This document shows, piece after piece, positions 9,371 to 20,903 of a DNA stretch of 64,000 bases (positions are counted from its first letter, which is position 1; each line of letters begins with the position of its first letter). The notes under the pieces were generated by a model. The model was given only the letters and a program-made list of their open reading frames with translations. It was not told where the DNA came from and did not search any database. The position numbers were made by a program, and so were the translations under genes. The DNA is from Labia minor (Eukaryota; Arthropoda; Insecta; Dermaptera; Spongiphoridae). The DNA lies in contig OY720348.1 of NCBI GenBank assembly GCA_963082975.1, positions 69,403,719-69,467,718 of the forward strand, read 5' to 3'.

Positions 9371-11299
9371 TTAATGAGATGTATGCAGTTGTTTTCTTGA
9401 AACAAGAATCTCAATATCTGGCTTAATATTGGAAACTTTTAATCTAAGATCCGGCTCTACATTTAATTTGTTTCTATATTTAGACTTAATATAAAATAGT
9501 ACCGAAAAAGCTTGTTCGCATAAATATGTTGTGCAGAATGGAATCAAGTGTTGAAGTGCTTTATTTGCAAGCGCAGGATAATCTGACCTGAGAAGTAACC
9601 AAAAGTTGCTCAATTCAGTTTTGTTAAATTTTAGTTTATAAGTTGTATCACATGATAATTCCACGAGAATATCTTGTTCAGGTGCAGATAAATGTTTAGC
9701 ATTTGTAATTTCCATATTAAATGGATCTCTGATCCAGTTATTGCAAGGATCAGGAGTAGAAAAATACTTCCTGAAGTTGCTTTTCAAAGTAATTAAATGT
9801 TCAACAAATAATTGACGCGTTTGATTAAGCAATTTTTCACTGGAGCTTTCTATGAAATCATTGAGAGTTGGAAAAGACTCATATACACCGTTCTGGATGC
9901 GTTTCGACCACAAGTCGATTTTTTTAATCATTGCTTCTATTTTATCTTCAACTTTAAATATATTTACAACAGTACCTTGCAGGCTCAAATTAAGTTCGTT
10001 CAATTTTGTAAAAATATCAGTCAAGTAAGCCACCTTAGCTAACCAGATAAAATCATTGAAACATTCGGTCAGTTCAAAATGCGCATCTATTAAAAACAAT
10101 CGTATTTCATCTCGAAGCTCAAAAAGGCGAATGAGTACTTTCCCGCGGGACAACCAACGTACATCTGTATGTAATAATAAATGTGTATGTTGACTACCCA
10201 TTTCCTCACACAAAATTTTAAAAACTCTGGAATTAAGTGGACGAGCCTTAATGAAATTGACAATTTTAACTACTTCGCCTAATGTTCTTTTCAAATCTGG
10301 TGACATATTTTTGGCTGCTAATGATTCTCTGTGAATGCAGCAATGATTCCAAACAACCTTCAAATCTGGTGACATATTTTTGGCTGCTAATGATTCTCTG
10401 TGAATGCAGCAATGATTCCAAACAACCTGAGGCGCAACATTTTTAATAAGAGCAATCAATCCAGTTCTTGTACCTGACATTGCACGAGCACCATCAGTGC
10501 AAATTCCAACACATTTTGGCCACTCTATTTCATTTTCGGTTATAAAATTATTCAAACTGTTAAATATGTCATTAGCTGTCGTTCGTGAAGGTAGTGAATC
10601 ACAAAACAATACATCTTCTTGTATTTGATTTTCAAACTCATATCTAATGAAAGCTAACAAATTGGCATTATTAGTGACATCAGTACTTTCATCCAATTGT
10701 AATGAGTAATAGTGACTTTTGCGCACTCTCGATATTAATTCTTCTTTTATATTACATGACATGTCTTCAATCCTATTCTTAACCGTATCATTTGATAATG
10801 AAATCAAATTTATATCGTTTGCTGCTTTAGTTCCTAACATTATATTTGTAATTACTTTTGTAGCAGGAAGAATTAATTGCTCTGCTATATTATGCGGCTT
10901 TCCTGCTTTAGCAATAAGTAGAGCTACTTCATATGATGCCATTACTGCTTTCTTACTCATACCACCAGATCCCGTCTTTACCATCAATTTCTGACTTGAA
11001 TTAAGTTCTTCTTTTTTCATTTTAAAAAATTCGATAGACTTACTAACATGCTCGCTGTGCTTTGTTTGTAAATGACGTCTGAGATTAGCAGGTTTCATAC
11101 TTTCATTGGATAAACTTTCCTGACATAGAACGCAGACTGGTCTTTCCACATCATTGTTGCAAATATAAGTAAATCCAAATGATAAATAATCATCCGAATA
11201 TTTTCTAGTTTTGCGTTTCTTGGTAGAGTTTGCTGTTGATGCCTCATCATCTGATTCTTTCCGTTTCTGTGTTGAACCAGTTTGTAGCCAACGATCCAT
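9371..11299 (-). CDS. hAT transposase, copy 1, with 23-residue internal duplication
   Basis: DDE transposase of the hAT superfamily resembling ZBED5/SCAND3-type proteins; nuclear cut-and-paste recombinase. 642 residues from Met at 11299: basic Ser-rich N-terminus, BED-type zinc finger (CVLC...HLQTKH, about 57-82), catalytic-region motif LDESTD, then CTDGARAM, CIHRESLAA, DVRWLSRGK, and a C-terminal dimerisation region with LCEQAFSVLF, whose Glu fits the family's third acidic residue. The stretch VVWNHCCIHRESLAAKNMSP and three residues after it are repeated in tandem, inside the catalytic core between the second Asp and the insertion domain. A Gly also replaces the Asp of RTLDEVV. This copy may therefore be impaired although its frame is open. 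Confidence 0.92.
   Translation of the reverse strand: MDRWLQTGSTQKRKESDDEASTANSTKKRKTRKYSDDYLSFGFTYICNNDVERPVCVLCQESLSNESMKPANLRRHLQTKHSEHVSKSIEFFKMKKEELNSSQKLMVKTGSGGMSKKAVMASYEVALLIAKAGKPHNIAEQLILPATKVITNIMLGTKAANDINLISLSNDTVKNRIEDMSCNIKEELISRVRKSHYYSLQLDESTDVTNNANLLAFIRYEFENQIQEDVLFCDSLPSRTTANDIFNSLNNFITENEIEWPKCVGICTDGARAMSGTRTGLIALIKNVAPQVVWNHCCIHRESLAAKNMSPDLKVVWNHCCIHRESLAAKNMSPDLKRTLGEVVKIVNFIKARPLNSRVFKILCEEMGSQHTHLLLHTDVRWLSRGKVLIRLFELRDEIRLFLIDAHFELTECFNDFIWLAKVAYLTDIFTKLNELNLSLQGTVVNIFKVEDKIEAMIKKIDLWSKRIQNGVYESFPTLNDFIESSSEKLLNQTRQLFVEHLITLKSNFRKYFSTPDPCNNWIRDPFNMEITNAKHLSAPEQDILVELSCDTTYKLKFNKTELSNFWLLLRSDYPALANKALQHLIPFCTTYLCEQAFSVLFYIKSKYRNKLNVEPDLRLKVSNIKPDIEILVSRKQLHTSH
10291..10428. 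repeat. 69-bp tandem duplication in hAT copy 1 transposase
   Basis: Units 10291-10359 and 10360-10428 are apparently identical and keep the frame. They are single in copies 2 and 3, so the duplication arose in copy 1. Confidence 0.9.
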
Positions 11300-11529
11300 T
11301 TTATGGAGTAATTTATTAACATTGAACTACAATAATATAAATATAATATAAATATAATATAAATATAACGAATTATTATTTACTAGCTATGTTTTAATAT
11401 GATTTTAAATGAATGTTTTAATATCATTTTAAATGAATGTTTTAAATCATTTTAATAAATGTTTTAAATCATTTTAAATAAATGATTTAATATCATTTTA
11501 AATGAATATTAATTTATATAATAAATATA

Positions 11530-11912
11530 TTTCGTAATTTGATTCTAAAATATTATTAATTTCGTAATTTGATTCTAAAATATTATTAATTTCGTAATTT
11601 GACTCTAAAATATTATTAAAATAAATATTTTTTATTCATAAAACTAACTTATACTTACTCTCAAAAACAGCCTTTCTGGGAAATTGCAAAATGTGTTTAG
11701 TGTTTTTATAAAATAATGATCATGCAAATTACACTAAAAATTAAAAAAAATTATTAGCTATAATAAACTATTATTAGCTATAATTTAATTATAATTAATT
11801 AAATTAATAAAAATAATTTAAAGATACAACTCGTTGAGAAATGAACTTATAATTAACATTAATAAAAATAATTTAAAGATACAACTCGTTGAGAAATGAA
11901 CTTATAATTAAC
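11530..11912. repeat. internal minisatellites in the hAT 5' region
   Basis: Three copies of a roughly 30-bp unit containing TTTCGTAATTTGATTCTAAA, then a 55-bp direct repeat (11803-11857 and 11858-11912). Both occur at the same places in copies 2 and 3, so they belong to the element. Confidence 0.75.
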
Positions 11913-12380
11913 ATTTGCTTTAAAACTGTTTAAAACCCCAGAGTGGACGCTGACAATTTGGGTTTTTCCGGGTAAGACTGTCCCCTCCCCTGGTTTTCCC
12001 CAATAACAAAGTGAAAGAAAATTCCCTTATATGCCTCCCCTTCCGAGCCCCTAAGAGGGGTTATTTTAAAGGAACAATCGAAAAATGATTTTAAATGAAT
12101 GAATGGATGAAAATTCAAATTTTATATATAGTTTTTTATATATGTTTATTTATTCACAAAAAATTAATTGACATAATTATCAATTTAATAAAATAAAATA
12201 GTATTATTAATAGTATTAAATTATAGCCGTAATTCTCTAGGAGGATATAGTTAAACAATGAACTTTAAATATTTATATATGTATATATTTTTACGATGAT
12301 TTTTTTCCGAGGACCGCGGACCCCCAGTAAAGGCTTCGCGGACCCCCAGGGGTCCGCGGACCACAGTTTAAGAACCACTG

Positions 12381-12388
12381 GCTTAAAT
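12381..12388. repeat. 8-bp spacer GCTTAAAT between hAT copies 1 and 2
   Basis: The only bases between the two elements. It has hAT target-duplication length but does not match the outer flanks. Confidence 0.85.
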
Positions 12389-15300
12389 CATAGGTTCTTA
12401 AACTTATGTACTCCACGGACCCCCATTTGAAAAAATTTTTTTTGACGGACCCCCATCACAACTTTAGGTACTTTACGTCATTTTATTAATTAATTTCTGG
12501 CTTACGATCTCATAAGGACAAGGATATATGATGAATATTTCTAACAGTGATTGGTGAATAACGATTTTTTTGCATATTGTAGAACACATTTTATTAGAAA
12601 TTATAATATTGAAGAAAGAAAATACAAACATTGTCATAGCAACAAATCTCACAAATTATAATGGGTACTTACATTAAATTCATATAAATATTTTATAATT
12701 TTTTTCAGAAAATATTAAATAAGAAATATTTTAAAAAATAACTGCATCTATCTCATTAAATATAACTTACATATTTAATGAGATGTATGCAGTTGTTTTC
12801 TTGAAACAAGAATCTCAATATCTGGCTTAATATTGGAAACTTTTAATCTAAGATCCGGCTCTACATTTAATTTGTTTCTATATTTAGACTTAATATAAAA
12901 TAGTACCGAAAAAGCTTGTTCGCATAAATATGTTGTGCAGAATGGAATCAAGTGTTGAAGTGCTTTATTTGCAAGCGCAGGATAATCTGACCTGAGAAGT
13001 AACCAAAAGTTGCTCAATTCAGTTTTGTTAAATTTTAGTTTATAAGTTGTATCACATGATAATTCCACGAGAATATCTTGTTCAGGTGCAGATAAATGTT
13101 TAGCATTTGTAATTTCCATATTAAATGGATCTCTGATCCAGTTATTGCAAGGATCAGGAGTAGAAAAATACTTCCTGAAGTTGCTTTTCAAAGTAATTAA
13201 ATGTTCAACAAATAATTGACGCGTTTGATTAAGCAATTTTTCACTGGAGCTTTCTATGAAATCATTGAGAGTTGGAAAAGACTCATATACACCGTTCTGG
13301 ATGCGTTTCGACCACAAGTCGATTTTTTTAATCATTGCTTCTATTTTATCTTCAACTTTAAATATATTTACAACAGTACCTTGCAGGCTCAAATTAAGTT
13401 CGTTCAATTTTGTAAAAATATCAGTCAAGTAAGCCACCTTAGCTAACCAGATAAAATCATTGAAACATTCGGTCAGTTCAAAATGCGCATCTATTAAAAA
13501 CAATCGTATTTCATCTCGAAGCTCAAAAAGGCGAATGAGTACTTTCCCGCGGGACAACCAACGTACATCTGTATGTAATAATAAATGTGTATGTTGACTA
13601 CCCATTTCCTCACACAAAATTTTAAAAACTCTGGAATTAAGTGGACGAGCCTTAATGAAATTGACAATTTTAACTACTTCGTCTAATGTTCTTTTCAAAT
13701 CTGGTGACATATTTTTGGCTGCTAATGATTCTCTGTGAATGCAGCAATGATTCCAAACAACCTGAGGCGCAACATTTTTAATAAGAGCAATCAATCCAGT
13801 TCTTGTACCTGACATTGCACGAGCACCATCAGTGCAAATTCCAACACATTTTGGCCACTCTATTTCATTTTCGGTTATAAAATTATTCAAACTGTTAAAT
13901 ATGTCATTAGCTGTCGTTCGTGAAGGTAGTGAATCACAAAACAATACATCTTCTTGTATTTGATTTTCAAACTCATATCTAATGAAAGCTAACAAATTGG
14001 CATTATTAGTGACATCAGTACTTTCATCCAATTGTAATGAGTAATAGTGACTTTTGCGCACTCTCGATATTAATTCTTCTTTTATATTACATGACATGTC
14101 TTCAATCCTATTCTTAACCGTATCATTTGATAATGAAATCAAATTTATATCGTTTGCTGCTTTAGTTCCTAACATTATATTTGTAATTACTTTTGTAGCA
14201 GGAAGAATTAATTGCTCTGCTATATTATGCGGCTTTCCTGCTTTAGCAATAAGTAGAGCTACTTCATATGATGCCATTACTGCTTTCTTACTCATACCAC
14301 CAGATCCCGTCTTTACCATCAATTTCTGACTTGAATTAAGTTCTTCTTTTTTCATTTTAAAAAATTCGATAGACTTACTAACATGCTCGCTGTGCTTTGT
14401 TTGTAAATGACGTCTGAGATTAGCAGGTTTCATACTTTCATTGGATAAACTTTCCTGACATAGAACGCAGACTGGTCTTTCCACATCATTGTTGCAAATA
14501 TAAGTAAATCCAAATGATAAATAATCATCCGAATATTTTCTAGTTTTGCGTTTCTTGGTAGAGTTTGCTGTTGATGCCTCATCATCTGATTCTTTCCGTT
14601 TCTGTGTTGAACCAGTTTGTAGCCAACGATCCATTTTATGGAGTAATTTATTAACATTGAACTACAATAATATAAATATAATATAAATATAATATAAATA
14701 TAACGAATTATTATTTACTAGCTATGTTTTAATATGATTTTAAATGAATGTTTTAATATCATTTTAAATGAATGTTTTAAATCATTTTAATAAATGTTTT
14801 AAATAATTTTAAATAAATGATTTAATATCATTTTAAATGAATATTAATTTATATAATAAATATATTTCGTAATTTGATTCTAAAATATTATTAATTTCGT
14901 AATTTGATTCTAAAATATTATTAATTTCGTAATTTGACTCTAAAATATTATTAAAATAAATATTTTTTATTCATAAAACTAACTTATACTTACTCTCAAA
15001 AACAGCCTTTCTGGGAAATTGCAAAATGTGTTTAGTGTTTTTATAAAATAATGATCATGCAAATTACACTAAAAATTAAAAAAAATTATTAGCTATAATA
15101 AACTATTATTAGCTATAATTTAATTATAATTAATTAAATTAATAAAAATAATTTAAAGATACAACTCGTTGAGAAATGAACTTATAATTAACATTAATAA
15201 AAATAATTTAAAGATACAACTCGTTGAGAAATGAACTTATAATTAACATTTGCTTTAAAACTGTTTAAAACCCCAGAGTGGACGCTGACAATTTGGGTTT

Positions 15301-15715
15301 TTCCGGGTAAGACTGTCCCCTCCCCTGGTTTTCCCCAATAACAAAGTGAAAGAAAATTCCCTTATATGCCTCCCCTTCCGAGCCCCTAAGAGGGGTTATT
15401 TTAAAGGAACAATCGAAAAATGATTTTAAATGAATGAATGGATGAAAATTCAAATTTTATATATAGTTTTTTATATATGTTTATTTATTCACAAAAAATT
15501 AATTGACATAATTATCAATTTAATAAAATAAAATAGTATTATTAATAGTATTAAATTATAGCCGTAATTCTCTAGGAGGATATAGTTAAACAATGAACTT
15601 TAAATATTTATATATGTATATATTTTTACGATGATTTTTTTCCGAGGACCGCGGACCCCCAGTAAAGGCTTCGCGGACCCCCAGGGGTCCGCGGACCACA
15701 GTTTAAGAACCACTG
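12389..15715 (-). mobile_element. hAT transposon (ZBED/Buster-like), copy 2
   Basis: 3327 bp, same orientation as copy 1 and almost identical in sequence, with both terminal repeats intact. Its right end abuts ATCTAGTA at 15716-15723. Confidence 0.92.
12775..14634 (-). CDS. hAT transposase, copy 2, intact
   Basis: 619-residue hAT DDE transposase in one exon. BED finger at about residues 57-82; LDESTD, CTDGARAM and LCEQAFS catalytic-region motifs present; no stops or frameshifts. It differs from copy 3 at only a few residues (for example SSQK versus SSQR, NDFIE versus NDLIE, TNAK versus TNTK). Start chosen at the ATG opening MDRWLQTGS, the only long frame. Both termini of the element are present, so this copy looks able to supply transposase for itself and for relatives that share its ends. 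Confidence 0.93.
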   Translation of the reverse strand: MDRWLQTGSTQKRKESDDEASTANSTKKRKTRKYSDDYLSFGFTYICNNDVERPVCVLCQESLSNESMKPANLRRHLQTKHSEHVSKSIEFFKMKKEELNSSQKLMVKTGSGGMSKKAVMASYEVALLIAKAGKPHNIAEQLILPATKVITNIMLGTKAANDINLISLSNDTVKNRIEDMSCNIKEELISRVRKSHYYSLQLDESTDVTNNANLLAFIRYEFENQIQEDVLFCDSLPSRTTANDIFNSLNNFITENEIEWPKCVGICTDGARAMSGTRTGLIALIKNVAPQVVWNHCCIHRESLAAKNMSPDLKRTLDEVVKIVNFIKARPLNSRVFKILCEEMGSQHTHLLLHTDVRWLSRGKVLIRLFELRDEIRLFLIDAHFELTECFNDFIWLAKVAYLTDIFTKLNELNLSLQGTVVNIFKVEDKIEAMIKKIDLWSKRIQNGVYESFPTLNDFIESSSEKLLNQTRQLFVEHLITLKSNFRKYFSTPDPCNNWIRDPFNMEITNAKHLSAPEQDILVELSCDTTYKLKFNKTELSNFWLLLRSDYPALANKALQHLIPFCTTYLCEQAFSVLFYIKSKYRNKLNVEPDLRLKVSNIKPDIEILVSRKQLHTSH

Positions 15716-15723
15716 ATCTAGTA
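15716..15723. repeat. target-site duplication ATCTAGTA, right of hAT pair
   Basis: Exact match to 8977-8984; see the left copy. Confidence 0.85.
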
Positions 15724-16160
15724 TAATGAAATTTGGTATACTACTTATTCAAAATTCGTAGTTTTCTATCAACTTTTGAGAAATGTAGCTCAAACCGGAA
15801 GAGGGTCATTACCTAAAACGCTTTGATTTTTTTTCTCTAAAGTGACCGTAAAAATAAAGATATATGTTTGATAGTTTTCCACATGATTAAAAATTGTATA
15901 AAACTGCTATATATAGAATTTCAGCTTGATTGAATCGCTGAAAGTACCGGAATTAAATTTTTAAATTTTTTAACACGTTGACTGCCAATCACGCTCCAGC
16001 ACGTGACGTGGTTTCATCAACAAAGAGTCACGCGCTGATTTAATAAATATTAATTATTAATTTTAATTTATAAATGAATTAATTCAATTTAATTTAAATA
16101 TAATATGGTATATGTTATTCAAATTTGCGAGATAATCGAGTTGAGTTGAGACATTCCATA
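15724..16160 (-). mobile_element. repeat H copy 2, 5' part
   Basis: Continues copy 2 from 8984: GGTATACTACTTATTC..., GTAGCTCAAACCGGAAGAGG, GACCGTAAAAATAAAG, ending at GCGAGATAATCGAGTTGAG. Confidence 0.65.
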
Positions 16161-16614
16161 TTTTTTTTGTTGATATCCGCCCAGTCTTTCTCTACTTTGT
16201 CGCTAAAATTAACGGTCACTCCAAGTGGGGTAAAAACCAAATGAAAACAATTACATTATTTTGCTGATTTTCAAACCAAGTGACCGGCAATAGGAAAAAA
16301 AAGACACCCACCTTTCTAAAAAGACGAGTCCTAAAGTCAGTCCTGCCCGAGACTAATTATATTCGTAGTGTATATATTTCTTTTGTAAATACAAATATTA
16401 ATAAGAGATTGTCTTACTTTCTTCCCCTTCTTCTATAAATTTATTATTAATAATCTTTCCTCTCTTTTTCCTCTATTTTTTCCTGATTTCCTTCCTTTTG
16501 ATAATTTAAAAAAAAATTAGCTGGCGCTCAACAGACTTTCTTTTCATTTTCCGTTTCCTCCTTCTACCGTGAAACTCGTTGGCGACCGCTCTTCTTAATC
16601 TACTTAATATTTTT
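16161..16614. other. non-coding gap, no gene seen
   Basis: Pyrimidine-rich stretches (16420-16590) without a supported frame. Confidence 0.4.
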
Positions 16615-17124
16615 ACCGACCGACGATAGGAAGGGAAGGTATTTTTGTCACACCAAATTTCACATGTGGAAATTTTTACATATCACCACCAATCATGCAT
16701 TTTGTTAACAGAAAAAAGTATTTTTAGCATGAGGTCTGTCCGTCCGTCTGTCCGTCCGTCCGTCCGTATAGATATAGATATAGATGTGTACAGCTTTTGA
16801 ACGGATCAACGGATTTTGATGAAATTATATTTACTTAATGCATCAGTATGATGAATGGATCAACTTTTGGTGTATATCAGGAAATCGAAAGTAGTAGTTT
16901 CTAAAGTAATTAATTAATTTTATATTCATTGTCGGAAATTTTTCACCTAAAATATAGTAGTAATTATTAATTGAGTAATTAAACTAAAAATAAAAACCAA
17001 GATAATATAATTTAGTTATTTTAATTTAAATTTTAAAAATATTATTTTTTTGATACTTTATATATATATATATACATATATAATGTTGTTTGGAAATTAT
17101 TTTTTTTTCAAATCGTCGGTCGGT
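16615..17124. mobile_element. short-TIR element (family E), about 510 bp
   Basis: Begins ACCGACCGACG and ends CGTCGGTCGGT, a perfect 11-bp inverted repeat. It contains a (TCCG)n stretch, (GATATA)n and the phrase GGATCAACGGATTTTGATGA. Its left about 150 bp also make up the distal 5' flank of ZNF-B, -C and -D. No ORF. Confidence 0.5.
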
Positions 17125-17125
17125 T

Positions 17126-18010
17126 CTGTGCCTGGCCACAGCTCATATTTTTTTATATTCTATGAATCAATATATTTTTCTCGCATTTATATTACATAAA
17201 TTCTTGAAAATAAGTTGGATTATTTAAATATAACAACAAAATAACTTTATTATATATTTGCGTTTAATTGACAAATGTAATTAATTCACTTGGACTTTGT
17301 TCACCATGTCATGTGTCTTTCGTTGTACACTTCAATTAAACTCAACGAACTTGAATGAATGAAGAAAAACATTGCCACACCCGAGTTAGAAACAATTAAT
17401 AAGTTGATGTCCTTTTCCCTCTCGAGCTATTTACTCAAACACAAACAAGAATAAAGAAAAACAATCGAGTACAAATTTGATTGGTTAGCTACTTTTTTTT
17501 TGTCTCAAGTTGTTTTTATCTAAACCACCGCTTCTTCTATCATCTATGAATAATTTATTTGTCATTAATAGGTTAAGAATTGGTTCTATCAACCATAAAA
17601 CTTTTTATTGTCTGGGTACTGCAAAAGATAGATAAGGGAAAGTATAATATTAATTGAGATAAGGAATAAAGACTAGGATTGAATTCAAATCTTCAGTTAC
17701 TACAAATTCAACTATAAAATAGAGACAAATTATGAGATATTTGTCAAAATAAATATTTTAATTCATTCATTTATTATTTATTTATTTCTTAGTAATAAAT
17801 GCCTTTTCAGAATGAACTTATTAATTGTGAATAGTTTTTACCTAAACTTTATTTAACTTACTATCTTAACTTACTATCTTACTTTAACTTACTATGTTCA
17901 GGTGTTGTTGAAATATTTATTGGACATTTTGCATATTTACTTGTGCCTGATGGCTATACATGAATAAATCATCACATTTATCAAAATATTGATTAATTAA
18001 TGAGAATTGA
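17126..18010. other. AT-rich gap, no gene seen
   Basis: No supported coding, RNA or repeat feature other than short homopolymers and a duplicated AACTTACTATCTT near 17860. Confidence 0.4.
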
Positions 18011-18019
18011 TTGGTTAAT

Positions 18020-18510
18020 TTATTTATTAAGAATAGATGTATACAGCCTGAACGGCTCAACGGATTTTGATGAAATTTGGTATATTTACTTAATGCATCA
18101 GTGGGATGAATTGATCAACTTTTGGTGCAAATCCGGAAACCGGAAGTGGTAGTATTAGCGATCGACGATATGAAGGGAAGGGTTATTTTCACACCAAATT
18201 TCACATGAGGAGATTTTTCTATATATCACCACGAATCATGCACTTTGTATTGGTTTTATCATTAAAAATCATATTTAAAAATCATATTTATTAGTTTTTT
18301 CTTGATTTAAAATTATATGACGTCATCCAGCCATTCATGACGTCACAGCCTGGTCTTGCATATATATTATAAATAAAATAAAATTAAAAATGTTTATATT
18401 TATTATTTATGTATCCATATCTGTTTTTTATTACATTAATAGATATATTAAAATTATTTGAAATTATTTATGTAGCTGGAAATTAATTTAGTTCAAAACG
18501 TCGGTCGGTT
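18020..18510. repeat. rearranged family E / family D repeat
   Basis: 18040-18250 repeats the E internal phrases (CAACGGATTTTGATGAAAT; CCACGAATCATGCA). 18280-18480 is family D (TTAGTTTTTTCTTGATTTAA, TGACGTCA, ATAAATAAAATAAAATTA). CGTCGGTCGGT closes it near 18497-18507. Confidence 0.5.
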
Positions 18511-18689
18511 CGGACCTGGCCACAGGTCAACTTATTTTAAATTAAATACAAGATCCAGTCTGGTCTCATAAATATTCTCAAATAATATTCAAACCTTATG
18601 AGCTCCTTATATAATATAAAATTAATTAAAAAATTGAAGAAAAATCTATTAAAATCTTATTATATGTATTTATTATTTTATTAGTGAAT

Positions 18690-18918
18690 AAATAGTTTGG
18701 GGGCTCAGTCTTACGATTTGGGTTTAAGTCCCAAACGTGGAAGTCTATGGGAACGAGATCCATTCAATCTACGCGATCATATTTGGAATAACAAGTGTGA
18801 CCTCTCACAAAAAAATCATGATCTAGGATGAGAGGATCCGTTTTACTGATCATACAACATCTCTACTCTGCTTAGACTGCTACCGACTTGACATAAAATG
18901 TTCTAAAGTCAAAAGTTT
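18690..18918 (+). mobile_element. tRNA-derived SINE S1, copy 3 (diverged)
   Basis: B-box-like GGTTTAAGTCC near 18712, then GGATGAGAGGATCCG and CTACCGACTTG, as in the other S1 copies. Confidence 0.6.
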
Positions 18919-18929
18919 TTTGTTTATTA

Positions 18930-19790
18930 CTGAATAATTAAGTCAATAGATTATTTTGTCTTAAATTTTAATATTAATTTATAGTATTTAAACGACTTAT
19001 TTTGATTGTTCCATGTGCACTCTAATTTCTTTATTTTCTTCTAATTGATTTTTTTTTTATTTCAGTTAAAAACAACGCAACCCGGCAACGGAAACTAAAT
19101 TGGCATAAATATTAACCACATTTCAAATCAAAATAAATATTATTATTTATATCTAATAATGAATTATCTCAGTACGCTATTTAATAAGTGACCATATTTT
19201 TAATTAAAATATCGTATGAATATGTCGACTCTAAAAATCTTTAGGATAATAAACATTTATCATTGACAATTACAAACAGCCCAATGGAAATCCATTTTAG
19301 TAAGGCGACCTTTTAGTTAAGCTATTAAATGTTCTCAATCTGATTACAGGTACCTTAATTAATCATGTTTCGGTGTAGAATAATTTGAAATCACATCCGA
19401 TGGTGAATTAAATATAGGAAAGTATTCGAATTCAAAAATTGAATTTACAATTCTAATTTTGAAAAAGTATTTATACTTAATTTATATTTTATTATCATAT
19501 AATTTTTAGAAACCTGCCTTTAATTGGATAAGAAAATATTTCTAATTTAATCTTCAATGTATTTATTAGTAATTTTCTATTATTATTATTTTTTCTACTT
19601 GATAATTCTTTTTTTGATCTCCTATTTTAAAACATTCTTAGAAAGTATTAGAAAAATTAATTTTCTTTTTCTCTTATAAATTTGAAATATTAATTTTATT
19701 TTAATATTTTAATATTGTCTGTTCGAAAAAAAATAGTTTAAAAGATTTACTTTTCTTATAAATCAAGATAATTTATTAAAAATTATTTCT
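18930..19790. other. AT-rich gap, no gene seen
   Basis: No frame of interest and no paired termini recognised. Confidence 0.4.
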
Positions 19791-19794
19791 ATAT

Positions 19795-20110
19795 ATATAT
19801 ATATATATATTTATTTATATCTTCTCTTGTTATATTAGCAAAAATTGTATATATACTTACTATATATTTGTATTTTTGAAATATTAAACCGGTCTAAATT
19901 TTTTTTTTTTAAATTCACACCATAGATAATTTTTATAAAGAAAAATCGATCTGTATTGGTTTCAGCCTCAGGAAAAATCATCTTTGTTAGTTTTTTCTTA
20001 ATTTAAAATAAGAATTTTAATAATACAAAAAATGGCGCCGGGCAATGCCAGACAGCGCTTCCTTAAATACAAATATTATAAATAAAATAAAATTAAATAT
20101 TATTTTAATA
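19795..20110 (+). repeat. family D repeat, copy 2
   Basis: (TA)n, then ACCATAGATAATTTTTATAA, AAATCGATCTGTATTGGTTT, TTAGTTTTTTCTTAATTTAA and ATAAATAAAATAAAATTA. Shared with 18280-18480, 40190-40540 (-) and 49620-50010. Non-coding, element type not recognised. Confidence 0.5.
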
Positions 20111-20861
20111 ATGACATTACTAAATATATATTATATAACGTAAGAGAGAGAGAGAGATAGAAACATGGAATCAGTCATGATTCTACAAATATCTACAAAT
20201 ATCTACAAACATATGGAAGCTGGGTCAATATTCCATAGATTAATTGCACAAATATTCTTTGTAGTTATAATATCATAAAATTTCAAATAATAATAATAAT
20301 GTGTAACAATATAGAAAAAAACAACTTAAGAGTAAATATAAAAGTCCTTAATTTTAAGAAGCCCTTGGAAAAACCTTTAAAAGGTTATACGTTTGAAAAA
20401 TTGTCGAGAGATTAATATTACTAATACCGTTTTAGATAAAATAATTATCAAATATTTATAAAATTATAAAATTCACCGTATTGTATTTAATATGTAAATT
20501 AGGTTTGTTGATTGAAAATTATTTGATAAGTTATTGGTGTTATTTATTCACCTCCTACCCTCTCGGACAGTGTCTCTTTGATTTGTGACCCATATTAATA
20601 TAGCATGTCATTTTTGACAAAGATTGAGGGTTCCTGAAGACAGGTTCAACATTATGAAATGATTTCCCTCTTTGAGCGGAGATAAAATTTACAGGCCAAA
20701 CGGAATGGCACGAACATTTCCATATTCTTTAGAATTCTTTTGAAGAATAAAAACAACCATTGTAATATAAACACTCATATATATATATTTGGATGAGAAT
20801 ATGAAATTTTTCTCATAAATTGATATAAAGGGAAGATGTAACAAAAATATCTAATATGAAA

Positions 20862-20903
<42 letters not shown>

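Larger units (their letters stand above)
8985..12380 (-). mobile_element. hAT transposon (ZBED/Buster-like), copy 1
   Basis: A 3396-bp element with TIRs CATAGGTTCTTAAAC / GTTTAAGAACCACTG. CGGACCCCC motifs repeat just inside both ends. It carries one minus-strand transposase gene. Without a 69-bp internal duplication its length is 3327 bp, exactly that of copies 2 and 3. Confidence 0.92.

Noticed and set aside
9812-10042. Plus-strand frames over the hAT transposases (also 10719, 13216, 14054, 53443, 54281)
   Set aside because: Antisense shadows of the transposase; they recur only because the elements are copies.
11930-12118. 62-codon minus frame repeated in all three hAT elements
   Set aside because: Present because the elements are copies; no domain, and it lies in the untranslated part near the right end.
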